A stretch of 64,000 bases of DNA from Oenococcus kitaharae (GCF_025758695.1 NZ_JANJQP010000001.1:434001-498000); one strand, 5' to 3'. Shown: positions 52,232-61,837, counted from the stretch's first letter. The notes: generated by a model from the sequence alone, not told the origin. Numbers and translations are program-made.

Positions 52232-53387
52232 TGTGTCTTTTTAAAGACAGCAGGACAATGGCGATAAGAATATGCAGCAGAAAAACCGTGACAAACAAGC
52301 TCGGATAGCTAAAACTCGTTACCAAAAAGCCGCCAATTGCAGGGCCGATTGCACGCCCTAATGATCCGGCCAGACTGCCGAAAGATTGAATACGACCGCG
52401 ATTTTCGTCAGTCGCAAAGCGGTTCAGCATGGACGGAATCGCCGGAAAAGCTAAGATTTCGCCAAAAGTCAAAATGACAATTCCCACAACAAATTGCCAA
52501 TAATTGCTGGCATCAATGATGACTAAGTACGAGAAGGAAAACATGACAATCCCGGAAATAATCCGCCATTTATCTGCGCGGAAAGTATCTCTGAAAACGA
52601 TTTTCGTTATCGGCTGAATAATCAGCAGCACGATCGCGTTAATCGTGAAGAGCACACTATATGCCTGCACTGAAATGCCTTGTGAAATCATAAAAGTGGA
52701 AATGTTCGTGTCCCACTGTTCATAGCCCATCCAAGCAATCACAAAGCTCAAGCAGACTAAAACAACCGGCCAAAGGTGCGGAAAAGAATGAGTTTTTTGG
52801 GCTTTGGAATTATTTAGTTTCGTGTTCTTCTCTACTGGATGAATGCTCAACCTGACGAGAATTAAAGTCAAAATGAAAAGAATTGTCGAAAATCCAAAGA
52901 CCAGGCGGACGTTGATGCCAAACAAAATACCAGAAAGAAAACTCGCCAGACCTGATCCCAGACTAGCCAGCCAATAATTGTTGTTAAAAATCTGCGGATC
53001 GTCTTTTTTCAAAAAAGCCAGATAGCCGTTAACGTTCGCGTTTAAAATGCCCAGGCCAAAACCATAAGTGGCAACCAATAAGGAATATGTCAGCCAGATC
53101 GGAAAGATCGTGATCAAGGCCAGTGACACAACCGTGATCGCCCCGCCCAGATACATCGATTGTTTGGGCTGCCAGCGATCAAAGAGAAAACCGCCGAGCA
53201 AATTGCCGGCCATCTGAGCCAGCGAGAATGCCATCAATACAAATCCGGCGATCAGCAGACTTTTGCCAAGTGTCCGATGGATGAACAAAGTCGTGATCGG
53301 CATAATCAGCACAATGCCCATATTTATGAATAAACTTGCTAACAATACCAGCTTATTTTTGAACATACTCCCCCGCTTGATGACCAT
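52215..53387 (-). CDS. MFS transporter, 12 helices
   Basis: Drug/solute antiporter-type facilitator of 390 residues with 12 predicted helices. The first-loop motif appears as [18 protein letters not shown] and helix 11-12 has [21 protein letters not shown]. Substrate cannot be read from sequence; multidrug efflux is common in the family. The start could also be Met 8 at 53366. Single gene. Confidence 0.88.
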   Translation of the reverse strand: MVIKRGSMFKNKLVLLASLFINMGIVLIMPITTLFIHRTLGKSLLIAGFVLMAFSLAQMAGNLLGGFLFDRWQPKQSMYLGGAITVVSLALITIFPIWLTYSLLVATYGFGLGILNANVNGYLAFLKKDDPQIFNNNYWLASLGSGLASFLSGILFGINVRLVFGFSTILFILTLILVRLSIHPVEKNTKLNNSKAQKTHSFPHLWPVVLVCLSFVIAWMGYEQWDTNISTFMISQGISVQAYSVLFTINAIVLLIIQPITKIVFRDTFRADKWRIISGIVMFSFSYLVIIDASNYWQFVVGIVILTFGEILAFPAIPSMLNRFATDENRGRIQSFGSLAGSLGRAIGPAIGGFLVTSFSYPSLFVTVFLLHILIAIVLLSLKRHKKAPV

Positions 53388-53436
53388 TTATCCCAGAAAT
53401 GTTGTCACACAAATAAGCTCAGTGTAGCTTTTTGCA

Positions 53437-53463
53437 TAAAAAAAGACAATCGTATGATTGCCT
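53437..53463 (-). terminator. Terminator after the PTS gene
   Basis: AAGGCAATC and GATTGTCTT pair around ATAC on the minus strand, followed by seven T. Confidence 0.85.
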
Positions 53464-53483
53464 TAATTAATTTCTTCAGAAAC

Positions 53484-54812
53484 TTACTTTTGTGTTTCCA
53501 AAGCAGCTTCTTTAGCCATGACTCTTTCACTGATTTTCATGAAAGGAATGTAGAAAAGAACACCTAGGATAATGATCAGCAATTGCACCAAGACCGCTCG
53601 CCAATCACCAGCAGTGGCCAAATAGGCACTCAGCAATGGTGGTGTTGTCCAAGGAATTAAGACAACTACTCGACTCATCCAACCGATTGTTGTAAAGAAA
53701 TAAGCAATCAAAATGCCGATAACAGGTTGGAGAACAAAAGGAATCATCATCGGAATATTGAAGACAATGGGATAACCGAAAATGACGGGTTCATTGATGT
53801 TGAAAATACCAGGTGCAGATGCCAAACTTGCAACGTTTTTGCTGACACGGTTGCGAGAAAAGATAAAGATCGCAATCAACAAACATAGAGTTGATCCTGT
53901 TCCGCCAATCATGCCAAATGTATCACGGAAAGTGTTTGTCAAAATGTAAGGAATCTGTTGATGGGCAGCATAAGCGGCCATGTTTTTATTCATGTTGATC
54001 AACAGAACCGGATCCAGCAAGGTACCATTGATAACTGTTTGATGAATTCCCAAAGTGAACAGGAAATTGCCGCAGCTATAAATGAATAGCATCCCCGGTA
54101 AGCTAGTATTAAAGCTCCGGAGAGGTTCCTGAATAATATTCGTAATCAGTGCAATGAGATTCGTCTTCCCAAGAACCAGTAACAAGGCTGAGAGCAAAGC
54201 CATGAGGCTGAGAGTCAGAATGACTGGAATCATGTCGCTAAAAGAAGCTGATACCGATGGCGGCACATTACCGCCAATATTAATCTTCAGATGCTTAATC
54301 TTTGACAATCGAATAAAAATTTCAGTCGCGACCAAACCAATAATAATACCGGCGAACATGCCAGTCGTGCCTAGATTTGAAAAACTCAGCACACCAGTCA
54401 AATCAACGGCCTTTTTTGCACCATTCGGTAGGACTGAAAGAGTAAATGGCATGACGATAATGAGGCTCGAGAGCGCTATGACTGCAGCCAGCAATCCGTT
54501 TGTGAAGCCTTTATTTCGTGCCAGAGTAAAACCAATCACAGGTGCCAATACGAGTCCAGCAATATTAAGTGTCCCGTTAGTAACCATATTTCCCCAAAAC
54601 TGCAAATTGGCCAATGCCTGTCCTTTTGCAACAAAAGGAAAAATAACATTATTAATCAATACTGCTAATCCAGCTAAAATGAACAAAGGCATAATTGTCG
54701 CGAAAGCGTCACGCAAGGAACGCAGGTGAACCTCGTTACCGATTTTAGCCGAAACTTCAGAAAACTTATCCAAAAATCGTTTTCCTTGAGCTTTGTTCTC
54801 AGATTCGTTCAT
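53484..54812 (-). CDS. PTS cellobiose/beta-glucoside-family EIIC permease
   Basis: Membrane component of 442 residues of the lactose/cellobiose PTS family, which carries the sugar through the membrane. The NEPVIFGYPIVFNIPMMIPF segment is the family signature. No EIIA or EIIB gene is present here, so it must borrow partners from elsewhere. The start at 54812 (MNESENKAQGKRF) has AAAGGAGGTAATTTC upstream. It starts 16 bp after the GH1 gene, so the two are one operon. Confidence 0.9.
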   Translation of the reverse strand: MNESENKAQGKRFLDKFSEVSAKIGNEVHLRSLRDAFATIMPLFILAGLAVLINNVIFPFVAKGQALANLQFWGNMVTNGTLNIAGLVLAPVIGFTLARNKGFTNGLLAAVIALSSLIIVMPFTLSVLPNGAKKAVDLTGVLSFSNLGTTGMFAGIIIGLVATEIFIRLSKIKHLKINIGGNVPPSVSASFSDMIPVILTLSLMALLSALLLVLGKTNLIALITNIIQEPLRSFNTSLPGMLFIYSCGNFLFTLGIHQTVINGTLLDPVLLINMNKNMAAYAAHQQIPYILTNTFRDTFGMIGGTGSTLCLLIAIFIFSRNRVSKNVASLASAPGIFNINEPVIFGYPIVFNIPMMIPFVLQPVIGILIAYFFTTIGWMSRVVVLIPWTTPPLLSAYLATAGDWRAVLVQLLIIILGVLFYIPFMKISERVMAKEAALETQK

Positions 54813-54828
54813 TGAAATTACCTCCTTT

Positions 54829-56199
54829 TTAGAGATCTTCGCCATTGGAACGCGTTACTCGTTGAAACCAGGCATAGCTCTTCTTTGGTACCCGCTTCAA
54901 ATCACGGAGATCATGATTACTGCGATTCACGTACACGAGGCCATATCTTTTTTCGACATCCCCTTTTGAACTCGGAATATCAATCAGGCCCCAACCGAGA
55001 TAGCCGATCACATCAGCACCATCTTTAACAGCACGTTTCAATGCCTGAATGTGCAAACGATGATAGTCGATGCGATAATCATCGTCAATTTGATGCTCGC
55101 CATCCCACACCTCACGCATACCAATGCCATTTTCTATTGGAAAGATGGGTAGATTGGTACGATTATAAAGGTCCATCAAAATACCGTAAAAACCTTCCGG
55201 ATCGATCTGCCATCCCCACTCATTTGTGCGAAGAGCCGGATTGAGTTCGGCACCAAAATCACCATAAAAATTCGGTACGGTTGCGATCGGAATTTTTGCC
55301 GCAGAAATGGTCGTGCTTGTGTAATAACTGAAGCTGATAAAATCGCTGCGTGTCTGAGCAATTTCAGCAAGCTCGCTCGGTTCTAAAATGTCATCGAGGT
55401 GTTTCTGAACCATAAAGGACGTGACTTCAGGTAAATATTGGCCTTTAACAAACACGTTAAGCAGATTGAAATCACCGAAAGTCATAAATTTACGCGCAGC
55501 TTCCACATCCGCTGGCAAAGACGATGCAGGATACACTTCTTGAAAAGCCAGCATGCCGCCAATTTTTAGATCCGGTTTTTGCGAGTGAATGTAATTCGCC
55601 AAACGAGCATGAGCCAGCATAGTATTATGCTGAATCTGATACAGTTCCCTTAACGTTTCTTCGCCATGAAGATAGCCACTGCTAGTAAATGCGAATTTTA
55701 AGCTGAAACAATTTTGTTCATTGAAACTAAGCCAATATTTCACGCGATCACCAAAATGATCAACCATCTTTTTTGCAAAACGTGTATAGGCTTCAACGAC
55801 TTTTTTACTAACAAAACCGTTGTACTTCTCAGCAAGAGCTAAGGGCATGTCAAAATGATAAAGACACACCATTGGTTGAACGCCTTTAGCTAAAAGCTCG
55901 TCAATCAGCCGATCATAAAAATCGATGCCAGCTTGGTTGAAATCTCCTTCGCCATCGGGCTGAACACGGCTCCAAGAGATTTGAAAACGATAAAAATTCA
56001 TCCCCAAATCCTGCATCAGAGAAATATCTTCTGAATAACGATGGTACTCGTCAATCGCGACCTTCCAATCAGATTGGTTAGGACCGGCCTTTTTAATGTC
56101 ATAAACGGATCTGCCCTTGCCATCTTCGTTCCAGGCGCCTTCCGTCTGCATACTAGAGGTGGAATTGCCCCAGAAAAAGCCTTGCTTGAGTTCCCCCAT
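54829..56199 (-). CDS. 6-phospho-beta-glucosidase, GH1
   Basis: Hydrolyses phosphorylated beta-glucosides delivered by the PTS. Family GH1 signs are FYRFQISWSRVQPDGEG, the acid/base Glu in LSFNEQNCF, and the nucleophile Glu in PIFPIENGIGMRE. The C-terminal GLVYVNRSNHDLRDLKRVPK is typical, including the phosphate-recognition lysine region. Start at 56199 (MGELKQGFFWG) follows AAGGAGGCAAT. First gene of a two-gene operon divergent from a GntR regulator. Two Met candidates upstream were rejected on ribosome-site grounds. Confidence 0.93.
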   Translation of the reverse strand: MGELKQGFFWGNSTSSMQTEGAWNEDGKGRSVYDIKKAGPNQSDWKVAIDEYHRYSEDISLMQDLGMNFYRFQISWSRVQPDGEGDFNQAGIDFYDRLIDELLAKGVQPMVCLYHFDMPLALAEKYNGFVSKKVVEAYTRFAKKMVDHFGDRVKYWLSFNEQNCFSLKFAFTSSGYLHGEETLRELYQIQHNTMLAHARLANYIHSQKPDLKIGGMLAFQEVYPASSLPADVEAARKFMTFGDFNLLNVFVKGQYLPEVTSFMVQKHLDDILEPSELAEIAQTRSDFISFSYYTSTTISAAKIPIATVPNFYGDFGAELNPALRTNEWGWQIDPEGFYGILMDLYNRTNLPIFPIENGIGMREVWDGEHQIDDDYRIDYHRLHIQALKRAVKDGADVIGYLGWGLIDIPSSKGDVEKRYGLVYVNRSNHDLRDLKRVPKKSYAWFQRVTRSNGEDL

Positions 56200-56211
56200 A
56201 TTGCCTCCTTC

Positions 56212-56259
56212 TTTGTAATCATTCATTCATTCTTTGGAAGCGCTTACAATGATTACAAA
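56212..56259 (-). promoter_or_regulatory. 12-bp perfect inverted repeat around a cre-like site
   Basis: TTTGTAATCATT (56212-56223) and AATGATTACAAA (56248-56259) are exact reverse complements with a 24-bp spacer that holds the cre-like sequence TGGAAGCGCTTACA (56235-56248). A candidate operator or RNA hairpin for the PTS-GH1 operon. Confidence 0.65.
56235..56248 (-). promoter_or_regulatory. cre-like site in the PTS-GH1 promoter region
   Basis: TGGAAGCGCTTACA matches the cre consensus at 13 of 14 positions, 36-49 bp upstream of the GH1 start and about 15 bp downstream of the -10 box. Confidence 0.7.
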
Positions 56260-56262
56260 TTA

Positions 56263-56291
56263 ATTATATGACCATGTGGAAAATATGTAAA
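56263..56291 (-). promoter_or_regulatory. Promoter of the PTS-GH1 operon
   Basis: TTTACA (56286-56291) and TATAAT (56263-56268) on the minus strand are spaced by 17 bases. Confidence 0.7.
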
Positions 56292-56306
56292 CTCTTTTAT
56301 TTATGT

Positions 56307-56316
56307 TGTAAATACA
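56307..56316. promoter_or_regulatory. Possible GntR operator
   Basis: TGTAAATACA is a TGTA-N2-TACA dyad upstream of the GntR gene. The short site is only suggestive. Confidence 0.3.
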
Positions 56317-56403
56317 TTTATTTTTGAAATTAGATAAATTCTTTGGATTGTGATCAATTATTTGTCATAATGGAGCAGAATTAATCGTAGAAAGGTTAAG
56401 TGC

Positions 56404-57126
56404 ATGGCAAAATACATTGAAATCGCAAATCAATTAAGATCGGATATTAGTCAACACAAATTCAGCCAAGATCAACCTTTCCCCGATCAATTAGACTTGG
56501 CCAACCGATTTTCAACAAGCAGAATGACAGTACAAAAATCATTAAATATATTGCGCGCCGAAGGTTTGATATATAGTCGCCAAGGATCGGGTACTTTTGT
56601 TTCAAAAAATGCTGATCTCATTGTTCAATCTGACTTCGGCGTTGATCAGTATGTTGGTACAAGTACACTTTTAGGAGACCAGCATCAAATTGAAAGTCAA
56701 GTAATTAAATTCGAAATTCGTTATCCTAATGATTCTGAACAGATTGCACTGCGTCTTAATGACAAAGAATTAATCTATGATATTATTCGTCAACGAGTTG
56801 TTGATAAAGAACCCTATGCTTTGGAATACAGTAAAATGCCTGTCAAGGTAATTCCGGGACTTGATGATAAAGTGCTGCACGCATCTATTTATGGCTATAT
56901 CCAGAATGATCTCAAGTTAAAAATCGGCTCGGCCTTCAGGAAGATCAGTGCAGATAAAGCAAACTCAAACGATGAAAAATACCTGAAATGCGGTCCCATG
57001 GATCCCGTTTTAGAGGTAACACAGACCGTTTTTCTCAACACAGGCATCCCCTTTGAGTTTTCGAGTACGCGGCACCGATATGACCAAGGCAGCGTGACTG
57101 TTTTTGTCAAATCAAAACTAGAGTAA
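56404..57126 (+). CDS. GntR-family transcriptional regulator (HutC/UTRA type)
   Basis: 240-residue repressor. The N-terminal winged helix (about 1-70) shows IANQLRSDISQHKF, RFSTSRMTVQKSLNILRAEG and YSRQGSGTFVSKN; the C-terminal UTRA domain (about 90-235) has YDIIRQRVVDKEPYALEYS. It is divergent from the PTS-GH1 operon and probably senses a phosphorylated beta-glucoside, as UTRA regulators next to GH1 genes do. Effector is inferred. Confidence 0.9.
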   Translation: MAKYIEIANQLRSDISQHKFSQDQPFPDQLDLANRFSTSRMTVQKSLNILRAEGLIYSRQGSGTFVSKNADLIVQSDFGVDQYVGTSTLLGDQHQIESQVIKFEIRYPNDSEQIALRLNDKELIYDIIRQRVVDKEPYALEYSKMPVKVIPGLDDKVLHASIYGYIQNDLKLKIGSAFRKISADKANSNDEKYLKCGPMDPVLEVTQTVFLNTGIPFEFSSTRHRYDQGSVTVFVKSKLE

Positions 57127-57218
57127 AATCGCTCAATTTCAGATCATATTTAATCTCCATTTTACTTTAGGCACATACAATATCTGCATCAGCGATCAAC
57201 TGACGAGAGGAGAATCAC

Positions 57219-57446
57219 ATGAAATTAATCAACACGATGCGTTTATTAAACAAGTTTCATCACGAAAAGAACTCAGCTTTTGACCAGTCTGCTTTGCAAG
57301 TTGCCGATCGAAAGATTGTCAGCGGGATTGAATTGCTGATTGAGATTATCAAAAATACAATCTATGTTATTCCCATCAGCATCATCTACAGCTACCAGCC
57401 AGTGCGCGTTCGTGTGAGACACGATAACCATAAGCAGCTCAACTAA
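57219..57446 (+). CDS. Unknown 75-residue protein with one hydrophobic helix
   Basis: The ATG has a strong GAGAGGAGAATCAC ribosome site, and the frame ends in a terminator. MKLINTMRLLNKFHHEKN is followed by a hydrophobic stretch (about 37-56) and a basic C-terminal tail PVRVRVRHDNHKQLN. No family is recognised. The start signal, the terminator and a single consistent frame support a real gene. Confidence 0.6.
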   Translation: MKLINTMRLLNKFHHEKNSAFDQSALQVADRKIVSGIELLIEIIKNTIYVIPISIIYSYQPVRVRVRHDNHKQLN

Positions 57447-57461
57447 CAAACAGCAAAAATT

Positions 57462-57492
57462 AAAAACGTCTCCCTTTTGGAGGCGTTTTTTT
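57462..57492 (+). terminator. Terminator after the 75-residue ORF
   Basis: AAAAACG-CTCC pairs with GGAG-CGTTTTT around CTTTT, then T run. Confidence 0.85.
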
Positions 57493-57708
57493 GTATAAAC
57501 ATAACTTCTAGCCGCTTGTTTGGCTAAAAGGAAAGCACATGAATATTAGTTGGCTGTCGGCTAGAAAGTGTGTCGCAATAAAGCAAGAAATCCACTCGAA
57601 TACAGATATCCAATATTAAAATCAGTGTTTTTTCATCTTCGCTGCCCCTGCTTTCATTAAATTAGGTTTTGTACTAACATTTTCAGATATTTGGCTACTA
57701 GCGTTTTG

Positions 57709-58302
57709 TTAGAAATATTCAGCTTTATCCTCTCGGTCGAGGCTATCAGCTAACTGGCGCGCAGCTGCAAGCATGGCTTTTTTAATTTCTTCAGGTGGCT
57801 CAGGTTTTTCTTGTTCAAGCCAAAGGCGCAATACATTCGTCAATCCACCTAATTGAAAGGCCATCGCATAAGCCATTTGCATCTGGCTGCCTTCAACATG
57901 CCAAGGAGCTGCAAACTCGCGATAATGAGGTGTAGCTTGGCTTTGCCAGATAACAATCATATGATCAAATAATCCTTGTCTAATTAATAATCGAAGTGCT
58001 TTTCTCTGTTCCCACCAAAAATGCAGAAAAATATCAAAAGTTCTATCCAGCATCATCTCACCAGACTGCGGCTTTTGTTGGACTAATTGTTGAAAATAAC
58101 CCTCAAAAAGACAATGACAGTAATAATCAATTAAATCTTCTTTATCTTTAAAAGAATGATAAAAAGTCTTACGAGAAAGTTGTGCTTTTTCGGCAATCTC
58201 TGTGATGGAAATGTCACGGTAATTTTCTTTTTCCATCAAAGCGATGAAGGCTTCACTCAACCACTTTTTTGATTGTTCTACAATTCTTTGTTTGCCGTTC
58301 AT
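57709..58302 (-). CDS. TetR/AcrR-family transcriptional regulator
   Basis: Repressor of 197 residues. The N-terminal helix-turn-helix is RDISITEIAEKAQLSRKTFY followed by HSFKDKEDLIDYYC. The C-terminal ligand domain is variable. Divergent from a DHA2-type efflux gene, the standard arrangement where the repressor controls the pump and is relieved by its substrate. Upstream region 58303-58469 has a candidate operator. Confidence 0.88.
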   Translation of the reverse strand: MNGKQRIVEQSKKWLSEAFIALMEKENYRDISITEIAEKAQLSRKTFYHSFKDKEDLIDYYCHCLFEGYFQQLVQQKPQSGEMMLDRTFDIFLHFWWEQRKALRLLIRQGLFDHMIVIWQSQATPHYREFAAPWHVEGSQMQMAYAMAFQLGGLTNVLRLWLEQEKPEPPEEIKKAMLAAARQLADSLDREDKAEYF

Positions 58303-58369
58303 GACACAAGTTGTCTCCTATCGCATCGGTAACATATCCAGGCAATCTGACTCACTTGACGAAAATTCG

Positions 58370-58398
58370 TTGCTTGGCTTGCCTGCTTTGATTATACT
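58370..58398 (+). promoter_or_regulatory. Promoter of the DHA2 efflux gene
   Basis: TTGCTT (58370-58375) and TATACT (58393-58398) are spaced by 17 bases, upstream of the candidate operator. Confidence 0.6.
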
Positions 58399-58414
58399 AA
58401 AAAAAGCGTTAAAT

Positions 58415-58449
58415 GGTAACAAATGTTTCTTATATACTCATTCGTTACC
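58415..58449. promoter_or_regulatory. Candidate TetR operator: inverted repeat
   Basis: GGTAACAAATG (58415-58425) and CATTCGTTACC (58439-58449) are inverted repeats matching at 10 of 11 positions with a 13-base spacer. A third GGTAAC lies at 58328-58333. The site sits between promoter and efflux gene start. Confidence 0.55.
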
Positions 58450-58469
58450 GGAAAGAGAGAACTATTTCA

Positions 58470-60314
58470 ATGTCAAAATTTGTTAAGAGTCTTAGTTTTA
58501 TTGGCTTGACGATTGCCATGTTCATGGGTACCTTGGATAGTACAATTGTTAACATTGCCCTACCAAAAATTATGACGCATTTTAATGCCAGCCTAGCTAA
58601 TACAAGCTGGGTCACGACGATTTATACCTTAGCCTTGGCAGTCTTTATGATCACGACTTCGAAAATAGCCGATCGTTATGGGCGTAAAAAAATTATGCTG
58701 CTGGGTCTCCTTTTGTTTGGTGGATTTTCTGCTGCTTGTATGATGGCTAATTCCTTAACGGAACTGATTATTTTCCGTTTTTTTCAAGGAATTGGCGGCG
58801 CCATCATTACACCAATCGTCCTACCCATGATGGTCGTAGTCTTTGGTCAAGAAAACATGTCAAAAGTTGCCAGCGTTGTCGGGGCCATCACAGCCTTAGC
58901 TGCAGCTGGTGGACCGCCAATTGGCGGCATTATTCTTCAAAATGCTTCCTGGCGCTGGATTTTTGGCATTAACGTGCCGCTGACGCTGATTTCCTTTGTA
59001 ATCGTGATGATTTGGATCAAAGAATCCTACGATGAAAGTCTGGCTGGGAAAATCGATATCCTTGGCACCATCTTTATCACTTTAGGATTAGCAGGGATCA
59101 CCTTCGGACTGTTAGAAGGCCGCGAATATGGCTGGCATTCAAGTCTGATTTTAGGATCCTTATTCGGCGGTCTCGCGGCAATTATCTTATTTGTGCTGAT
59201 TGAAAAGAAAGTCACCAATCCCCTTTTGGAATTGGATTTGTTTCGCGAAAAAACGCTCAGTGCTTCCAGCTTTGTTTATTTTTTAACCGGTTTTGCCTTA
59301 GTCAGCCCGCTTCTGATCTTGAATTATTTTCTACAAAATGTTTTAAACTATTCAGCACTTAGCGCGGCCTTAATTATCATCCCCGTCTCTTTAACCATCA
59401 CAGTGGCAATGCCGCTAGGAACCAAATTATTCAATCGGGTCGGCGCTGTGCCAGTCACTTTCTTGGGATTGCTGATCACAGCTGCTAGTCTTCTGTGTTT
59501 ATCATTTATTAAGACAACGACACCCAGAGCAGTCATGGTTGTGTTTTTAATTATCAACGGCGTCGGCTTTGGCTTTTCTTCTGTCTCTTTAGTGGCTTCC
59601 GTCAAACATCTGCCCGAAAATAAAAACGGCATTGGATCCGGCATCGTGAATGCTGCACGCCAAATTGGTACTTGTCTTGGAGCCGCCATTCTTGTGACGG
59701 CTTTAGATACTAATATCAATGGCGCTAAAACGCAAGTCCATCGTCGTGCCGATCACATTGTGAACCAGCAACAGCTTTCTCCGCGAGTTAAGACAACAGC
59801 TCACAAGGAATTGAAAAAAATGTTTGCCAGCTCCAATTCAGCAAAACTAGCCGGCAGCAAAGCACAGAAACAATTACGGCTTGCTCTGACAGCTGCTGCT
59901 AAGTCCCAGGAACAGCTGCCTGAACCTGCAAAAAACTCTGATTTGCATCGCCTTTATCAAGCTGAATCACAAATCAACCACGCGCATAAGCTTATCGAAC
60001 AGGGCAGTCTGCAATTAACGAAAAGTTTAGCGGCAACTGGATCGGGGAATCCAGTCCTGGCACAGGCAGCTGTCCTTTCTCAAGGGCTGACGCAAGGCAA
60101 TCTAAAAATTGTCCAAGGTCAGGCAAAACTGCTGACCGGAATTAAGTTGTTAGCACAAAAAGAAGCCTTGAAATCAGTTTTGAATCAAGTCAAACAGACA
60201 AAAAACGACAAAATCAGTCAGGCTTTTAGTCAAACTTATCTATTAAGTGCCTTGATTATTCTGTGTCTATCTCCTGTCGCCTTGTGGACGGATCGCAAAA
60301 AAGACAAGCAATAA
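58470..60314 (+). CDS. DHA2-family MFS drug exporter with large extracytoplasmic loop
   Basis: Proton-coupled drug antiporter of 614 residues with 14 predicted helices. Motif A is KIADRYGRKKIMLLG and motif C region GGPPIGGIILQNASWRWIFG. Between the last two helices is a roughly 150-residue hydrophilic Ala/Gln/Lys-rich helical segment (about 415-580), as in several LAB relatives. The start at 58470 (MSKFVKSLSF) follows GGAAAGAGAGAAC. Controlled by the divergent TetR. Confidence 0.88.
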   Translation: MSKFVKSLSFIGLTIAMFMGTLDSTIVNIALPKIMTHFNASLANTSWVTTIYTLALAVFMITTSKIADRYGRKKIMLLGLLLFGGFSAACMMANSLTELIIFRFFQGIGGAIITPIVLPMMVVVFGQENMSKVASVVGAITALAAAGGPPIGGIILQNASWRWIFGINVPLTLISFVIVMIWIKESYDESLAGKIDILGTIFITLGLAGITFGLLEGREYGWHSSLILGSLFGGLAAIILFVLIEKKVTNPLLELDLFREKTLSASSFVYFLTGFALVSPLLILNYFLQNVLNYSALSAALIIIPVSLTITVAMPLGTKLFNRVGAVPVTFLGLLITAASLLCLSFIKTTTPRAVMVVFLIINGVGFGFSSVSLVASVKHLPENKNGIGSGIVNAARQIGTCLGAAILVTALDTNINGAKTQVHRRADHIVNQQQLSPRVKTTAHKELKKMFASSNSAKLAGSKAQKQLRLALTAAAKSQEQLPEPAKNSDLHRLYQAESQINHAHKLIEQGSLQLTKSLAATGSGNPVLAQAAVLSQGLTQGNLKIVQGQAKLLTGIKLLAQKEALKSVLNQVKQTKNDKISQAFSQTYLLSALIILCLSPVALWTDRKKDKQ

Positions 60315-60329
60315 TAGCTTGTCTTTTTT
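60301..60329. terminator. Terminator overlapping the DHA2 stop
   Basis: AAGACAAGC pairs with GCTTGTCTT around AATAATA, followed by a T run; the efflux stop codon lies in the loop. Confidence 0.85.
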
Positions 60330-60353
60330 AATACTTTGACATGATGAATCAGC

Positions 60354-61070
60354 TTATTGCTGCATAATCTGATCTAAGATCAATTCAACATTTTTCTGTA
60401 AGGCACTGTCATTTAGTTTCCGCGGACGTGGTAAATCGGTTAGATCAATTGGCTGACTGACTTGATGATCGTGCACAATGACCACGCGATCTGCCAGACG
60501 GACAGCTTCTTCGACATCATGTGTGACTAAAATTGCGGTAAAGCCATACTTTTTCCAGATACTTTCAATCAGTTTCTGCATATTCAGCCTGGTTAGCGCG
60601 TCCAAAGCACCAAGTGGTTCATCCAATAGCAGCAGTTCTGGTTGAGAGATTAAGGCTCTGGCTAAGGCAACACGCTGCCGTTCACCACCAGATAGGCTGA
60701 CTGGAAAAACATCAGCCTTATCTTTTAATCCTACGGCATCCAACAAATCCAGAGCACGTTCTTTGGTACTATTTTGTGAACCCAGCAGAATATTATTCAG
60801 GACGTTCTTCCAAGGCAGCAGACGGCCGTTTTGAAACATAATCCGGGTCGTCTTGGACACGGTTTCCAACACGTTGCCATGCTCTGTGACTTGACCACTT
60901 GTCGCCGATTCCAAACCGGAAATCATGCGCAGCAAAGTCGTTTTCCCACCGCCGGATTCACCGACAATCGCTGTAAATGATCCAGTCGGAAAAGCCAGAT
61001 TGACCTTCTCGACAACCGTCTTGCTGCTGTAAGTCTTGGTCAAGTCTTTGATTTCGATTAAATTCGTCAT
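60354..61070 (-). CDS. ABC transporter ATPase, SsuB/TauB-like
   Basis: ATP-binding subunit of 238 residues: Walker A GESGGGKTTL, signature LSGGERQRVALARAL, Walker B LLLLDEPLGALDALT and switch His in VTHDVEEAVRLAD. The sequence resembles nitrate/sulfonate/taurine importers. Its start overlaps the permease stop as TGATG. Last gene of the four-gene operon. Confidence 0.92.
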   Translation of the reverse strand: MTNLIEIKDLTKTYSSKTVVEKVNLAFPTGSFTAIVGESGGGKTTLLRMISGLESATSGQVTEHGNVLETVSKTTRIMFQNGRLLPWKNVLNNILLGSQNSTKERALDLLDAVGLKDKADVFPVSLSGGERQRVALARALISQPELLLLDEPLGALDALTRLNMQKLIESIWKKYGFTAILVTHDVEEAVRLADRVVIVHDHQVSQPIDLTDLPRPRKLNDSALQKNVELILDQIMQQ

Positions 61071-61837
61071 CAGGCAGCCACTCTCCTTTCACGCCATGAG
61101 AGCAGTTCGTCTTCGAGGAATTTAGCGATCGAATCAGACAGCTTGCCGAGCAGTGCATAAATGATCACGACAAGAATAATCGTCCGAGTATTGGCAAACT
61201 GCTGGGCGTCCATGGCCATGTAGCCGAGTCCGGAACGCGCATTAATCTGTTCGGACACGATCAAAGTCGTCCACATAACGCCTAAAGCAAATCGCAGGCC
61301 GACGAGAATGTTTGGCAAAGCAGCCGGCACGATAATATCTTTGAACATCTGCCATTTGGAAAACTGGTAAACGCGGCCCATCTCGATTAATTCCGGATCG
61401 ACATCTTTGATGCCGGAATAAGTGTTGATATAAATGGGAAACATGACACCCAACGATACCAACAGGATTTTGGCCGGTTCGCCGATGCCGAACCACAAAA
61501 TGAAAAGTGGTACTAAAGCTAGATGGGGAATGTTTCGAATCATCTGAATCGAAGAATCAAACACTGAGCGGGAAACTTTTGACAAACCGTTTGCCAGGCC
61601 GAAGATAAATCCGATCGATCCGCCTAACAGCAGGCCGGCAGTCGCACGATACAGCGACACGGCGATATTACGCGGCAGACGGCCGTTATTCCACAAAGTG
61701 ATTGCCTGCTGAATCACCTGCAGCGGACTGGGAAGAACATTATCTCGCAAAATACCGACCATGGATGAAACTTGCCAAAGAACAATAATCAAGACCGGTA
61801 AGCTGTAGGGAATTATTTTCAAAAATGTTTTTTTCAT
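61070..61837 (-). CDS. ABC transporter permease, SsuC-like
   Basis: 255-residue membrane subunit with six predicted helices. The EAA-like segment near GAALPNILVGLRFALGVMWT (family VPAALPNILVGLR) couples to the ATPase. LPSPLQVIQQAITLWNNG is the typical SsuC N-terminal region. It overlaps both neighbours at TGATG junctions. Substrate is undetermined. Confidence 0.9.
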   Translation of the reverse strand: MKKTFLKIIPYSLPVLIIVLWQVSSMVGILRDNVLPSPLQVIQQAITLWNNGRLPRNIAVSLYRATAGLLLGGSIGFIFGLANGLSKVSRSVFDSSIQMIRNIPHLALVPLFILWFGIGEPAKILLVSLGVMFPIYINTYSGIKDVDPELIEMGRVYQFSKWQMFKDIIVPAALPNILVGLRFALGVMWTTLIVSEQINARSGLGYMAMDAQQFANTRTIILVVIIYALLGKLSDSIAKFLEDELLSWRERRVAA

